Assembly: GCF_002836975.1 (NCBI RefSeq)
Contig: NZ_NIJK01000049.1
Coordinates: 300 to 64,299 of the forward strand
Origin: Shewanella indica
GTDB lineage: Bacteria > Pseudomonadota > Gammaproteobacteria > Enterobacterales > Shewanellaceae
Direction: 5' to 3'
DNA: 64,000 nucleotides
Part shown: in pieces, positions 61,975-64,000 of the stretch
How the letters are laid out: every line of letters starts with the position of its first letter
Numbering within the stretch: the stretch's first letter is position 1
Notes under the pieces: model-generated
The model's database searches: none
What the model saw: the letters and a program-made list of their open reading frames with translations, nothing else
Told to the model about the DNA's origin: nothing
Position numbers and translations under genes: made by a program

Positions 61975-62333
61975 TGCTTGGCCTCTGTCTTGAAGGCAAT
62001 ACGACCCGAGCCGAACTTCTGTTCGCCGTTGCTGTAGCTGAAGCTCAGTTTACCCTTGGCGGGGTTATTGCTGATGCTGAGGGTGACTTGCATATTCGGC
62101 AACAGCAGTTGCTGAAACTTGAGCACCTCGAGTACCGCGACATCGGCATCATAGCCGAATGCCTGGCTGCCGAGACGCACGGCCCAGTCCAGTTGAGTCA
62201 CGCCGGGCAATACCGGCTGGCCGGGGAAGTGGCCGGCAAACATAGGCAGCTCGGCCGGAATGCTCAGGCGCCAACTGGCTTCATTGTCCTGATGCCGGTG
62301 TTGAACAATGGGCGGAAGAACAGACTTAATCAT
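61971..62333 (-). CDS. Hotdog dehydratase, aryl polyene cluster (ApeI position)
   Basis: A 120-residue FabA/FabZ-like protein. The catalytic histidine is in MFAGHFPGQPVLPGVTQLDWA near residue 33. In known systems ApeI is the catalytic partner of ApeP. ATG 62333 (MIKSVLPPIVQ) is chosen because it overlaps the ligase stop by eight bases and avoids a non-conserved N-terminal tail; an in-frame start 16 codons earlier exists. It overlaps the glycosyl/acyltransferase start by four bases. Confidence 0.88.
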   Translation of the reverse strand: MIKSVLPPIVQHRHQDNEASWRLSIPAELPMFAGHFPGQPVLPGVTQLDWAVRLGSQAFGYDADVAVLEVLKFQQLLLPNMQVTLSISNNPAKGKLSFSYSNGEQKFGSGRIAFKTEAKQ

Positions 62334-63696
62334 GATCAAACAGCTCGAGAATATCGTTTTTGAGCAACTTGCCCTGGGCATTGAGCGGCAGCTGCTGTGG
62401 ATAGCGCCAGCGTCTTGGCAGAGTCACGCGTTCAAATTGGTTCAGCAGATGGGCCTTAAGGGCGTTGTTGATGCTGAGTTTGCCCTCAGCTTCGAGCTGT
62501 GCCTTGCCGGCGGCGGAAAGCTCTACCGCCGCGCCCAGTTGCACTCTGGGGTTTTCCAGCAGCACCAGATGCGATTGGGTCACCCAGGGATGGGCGTTGA
62601 GCAAGGTTTCCATCTGCACCAGAGACAGGCGCTTTTCCTCTATCTTGACGATGCGGTCCAAGCGGCCTTCGAGGCAAAACTGGCCTTCGCCCAGCAGCCG
62701 AACCTTGTCTTCACAGCGGTATTGGCCGTCGTCTTCGAGATAGGGCGAGCGCAGCAGCAAAGCGCCGTCGCTGTCATTGTTCAGCTCCATGGGGGCAAAG
62801 GCCTGCCAGGGCGTGTCGCTGCTCTGTTGGCGCCGATAACCTATGCCGCCGGTTTCCGTGCTGCCGTAGACCTCGATTGGCAGGCTACCGTAGCAGCGCT
62901 TGACCCCTTGGGCGGCTTCCAGGCTCAGGGGCCCGCCGGAGCTGAAGATCAGGCTGGGAGTGTGCAGCTGGCGTTCATGCTCCAGCGCATCCGGCAGCCT
63001 CGACAGTTGCGCCGGGCTGCTGATCAGGCACAGGTTGGGAAACAGGGCGGTGTAGTAACTCAGGGTTTCCGGGTATTCCACCAGATCGCTGAGGAAGGGG
63101 CGACTGGCCGCCAGTGGCCAGAGAATCTTAAACAGCAAGCCATAGATATGCTGGTGGCTGACGGTGGCTATCACGCTGCACTGTGGCAGGTGAGCGGCGA
63201 AGGTCTGCTCCAGCACACTGACTTCGGCATCCAGTTGCTGCAGGCGCTTGCGAACCGCCTTGGGTTGGCCGCTGGAGCCTGAGGTGAACAGCAGCAGTTC
63301 GCCGAACTCATCCCCCTCGGCCATCTGCGGCCAGGGCGAGTGGGGCAGTGACAGCTCTTTTTTCAGCTCGAGCCAGATCTTGCCCTCACACAGGGGGCGG
63401 TCTGACACTATGGCATCAAACTCCTGGGTCAGTTCGCTCAGAGTCCCCGGCTGAGTGTTGGCCGGCAGTATGATCTGCTTGCCCGACAACAGGGCTGCAC
63501 AGAGGCCAACGGCGAACAGATCGCTGCTGTCGCAGGCCAGTAACCAACGCTTTTCCGGCCGGGCTTGCAGGCGCTGATGCAGATGATAGACCTGGGTGGC
63601 GAACAGTGAACCCGTGACTATGTCATGGTGGTTAAAACTGATCAGTTGTTGCCCTGCTGGGCCTTGGGTAAGCCAGGTTTTCAATAACTCTGTCAT
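62326..63696 (-). CDS. AMP-binding acyl/aryl ligase, aryl polyene cluster (ApeH position)
   Basis: A 456-residue adenylate-forming enzyme. The ATP loop LLFTSGSSGQPKAVRK is near residue 130, EVYGSTETGGIGYRR near 275, and the C-terminal lysine region QGKLLKNDI at the end. It probably activates the aryl starter acid (4-coumarate-like product of the ammonia-lyase) and loads an acyl carrier protein. Carrier protein genes are expected just beyond the right edge. Ten bases separate it from the upstream membrane protein gene. Confidence 0.9.
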   Translation of the reverse strand: MTELLKTWLTQGPAGQQLISFNHHDIVTGSLFATQVYHLHQRLQARPEKRWLLACDSSDLFAVGLCAALLSGKQIILPANTQPGTLSELTQEFDAIVSDRPLCEGKIWLELKKELSLPHSPWPQMAEGDEFGELLLFTSGSSGQPKAVRKRLQQLDAEVSVLEQTFAAHLPQCSVIATVSHQHIYGLLFKILWPLAASRPFLSDLVEYPETLSYYTALFPNLCLISSPAQLSRLPDALEHERQLHTPSLIFSSGGPLSLEAAQGVKRCYGSLPIEVYGSTETGGIGYRRQQSSDTPWQAFAPMELNNDSDGALLLRSPYLEDDGQYRCEDKVRLLGEGQFCLEGRLDRIVKIEEKRLSLVQMETLLNAHPWVTQSHLVLLENPRVQLGAAVELSAAGKAQLEAEGKLSINNALKAHLLNQFERVTLPRRWRYPQQLPLNAQGKLLKNDILELFDHD

Positions 63697-63706
63697 AACT
63701 GTCCCT

Positions 63707-64000
63707 TTATGATCGCTTCAGACAAAAGTGGCGATAGAGCCATTCTCCGCCACCGAGCAGCCCCATTAGCAGATAGGCTATCAGGCCGTTGTACAGGGTC
63801 CAGGTCTCCAGGCTGGTAAACAGCGCCGTATAAGCCGCCATGCCGCCGTTGAAGACAAACAGACCACACCAGAGTTGTGTGACCCTTACCAGGTAGGGCC
63901 TGGCTTCCTCGGGCAGATCCGGCTCGGCCAACCTGGCCAGACGTTCCACCATGCTGGGACCTTTAAGCAGCGAAGAGGCAAACAGCACCAGCATGCAGGC
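63707..64000 (-). CDS. Membrane protein, COG4648-like, partial at window edge (ApeG position)
   Basis: Only the C-terminal 98 residues or so are in the window; the frame continues past base 64000 (reading ...ACMLVLFASSLLKGP), so an internal Met is not the start. Hydrophobic segments GLFVFNGGMAAYTALFT and LYNGLIAYLLMGLLGGGEWLY show it is a membrane protein, and EARPYLVRVTQLWCG resembles COG4648 proteins of aryl polyene clusters. Its job is unknown. Confidence 0.75.
   Translation of the reverse strand, partial: ACMLVLFASSLLKGPSMVERLARLAEPDLPEEARPYLVRVTQLWCGLFVFNGGMAAYTALFTSLETWTLYNGLIAYLLMGLLGGGEWLYRHFCLKRS

Noticed and set aside
62308..63282. Open frame of 324 codons opposite the AMP ligase
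   Set aside because: Antisense shadow; no ribosome site and no recognisable domain.

Overview
The window reads as a chromosomal segment of a gammaproteobacterium, most likely Shewanella (inference from protein sequences and from the order aldehyde dehydrogenase - cpxA/cpxR - cpxP - fieF - ntrC/ntrB - glnA - typA, a core Shewanella neighbourhood as I recall it). I see no rRNA, tRNA, CRISPR array, transposase or prophage gene. Coding density is high and most genes have clear ribosome binding sites and overlapping operon junctions.

Layout. 0-3 kb: an unrecognised protein, a chemotaxis-like helical protein, a secreted protein and trmL. 3-6 kb: a large TonB-dependent receptor. 6-11 kb: an aldehyde dehydrogenase divergent from its probable sigma-54 activator (a -24/-12 promoter lies in front of the dehydrogenase), then acuI. 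11-13.8 kb: a small accessory island (ArsR regulator, CxxC thioredoxin-like protein, ArsP-type permease) placed between a decayed partial copy of cpxA and the intact cpxA. 13.8-17.9 kb: cpxAR with divergent cpxP and fieF, and two CpxR boxes between cpxR and cpxP. 17.9-20.5 kb: ntrC and ntrB with tandem NtrC sites in front. 20.5-28 kb: DUF4124 protein, iron alcohol dehydrogenase, FUSC pump, two transporters and a YwqK-type lipoprotein. 28-29.4 kb: a Tat-exported split-Soret-like tri-heme cytochrome coupled to a lipoprotein. 29.5-33.2 kb: glnA with a sigma-54 promoter and NtrC sites, then typA. 33.3-36.8 kb: an AraC regulator divergent from a dehydrogenase/cupin/dehydrogenase operon. 37-41.4 kb: a periplasmic xanthine-oxidase-family molybdoenzyme with its maturation genes. 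41.5-49.4 kb: housekeeping and small-operon genes (polyferredoxin, DUF2959, YihY, peptidase, DTD, thioesterase, AzoR, rhodanese, HD-GYP).

49.5-64 kb: a long right-to-left operon, a type II polyketide/fatty-acid-like cluster of the aryl polyene type (two ketosynthases, ketoreductase, two dehydratases, acyl ligase, ammonia-lyase, glycosyl/acyltransferase fusion, thioesterase, LolA-like carrier, MMPL exporter, DUF3261 lipoprotein). The cluster contains a flavoprotein carrying the WxWxIP signature of flavin-dependent halogenases, so the pigment may be halogenated. The cluster continues beyond the right edge; acyl carrier proteins and a chain length factor are not in view.

The most interesting points are the halogenase-like gene and the unusual ammonia-lyase selectivity pair in the aryl polyene cluster, the split-Soret-like cytochrome/lipoprotein pair, the island flanked by a broken cpxA duplicate, and unusually clear NtrC, sigma-54 and CpxR control sites.
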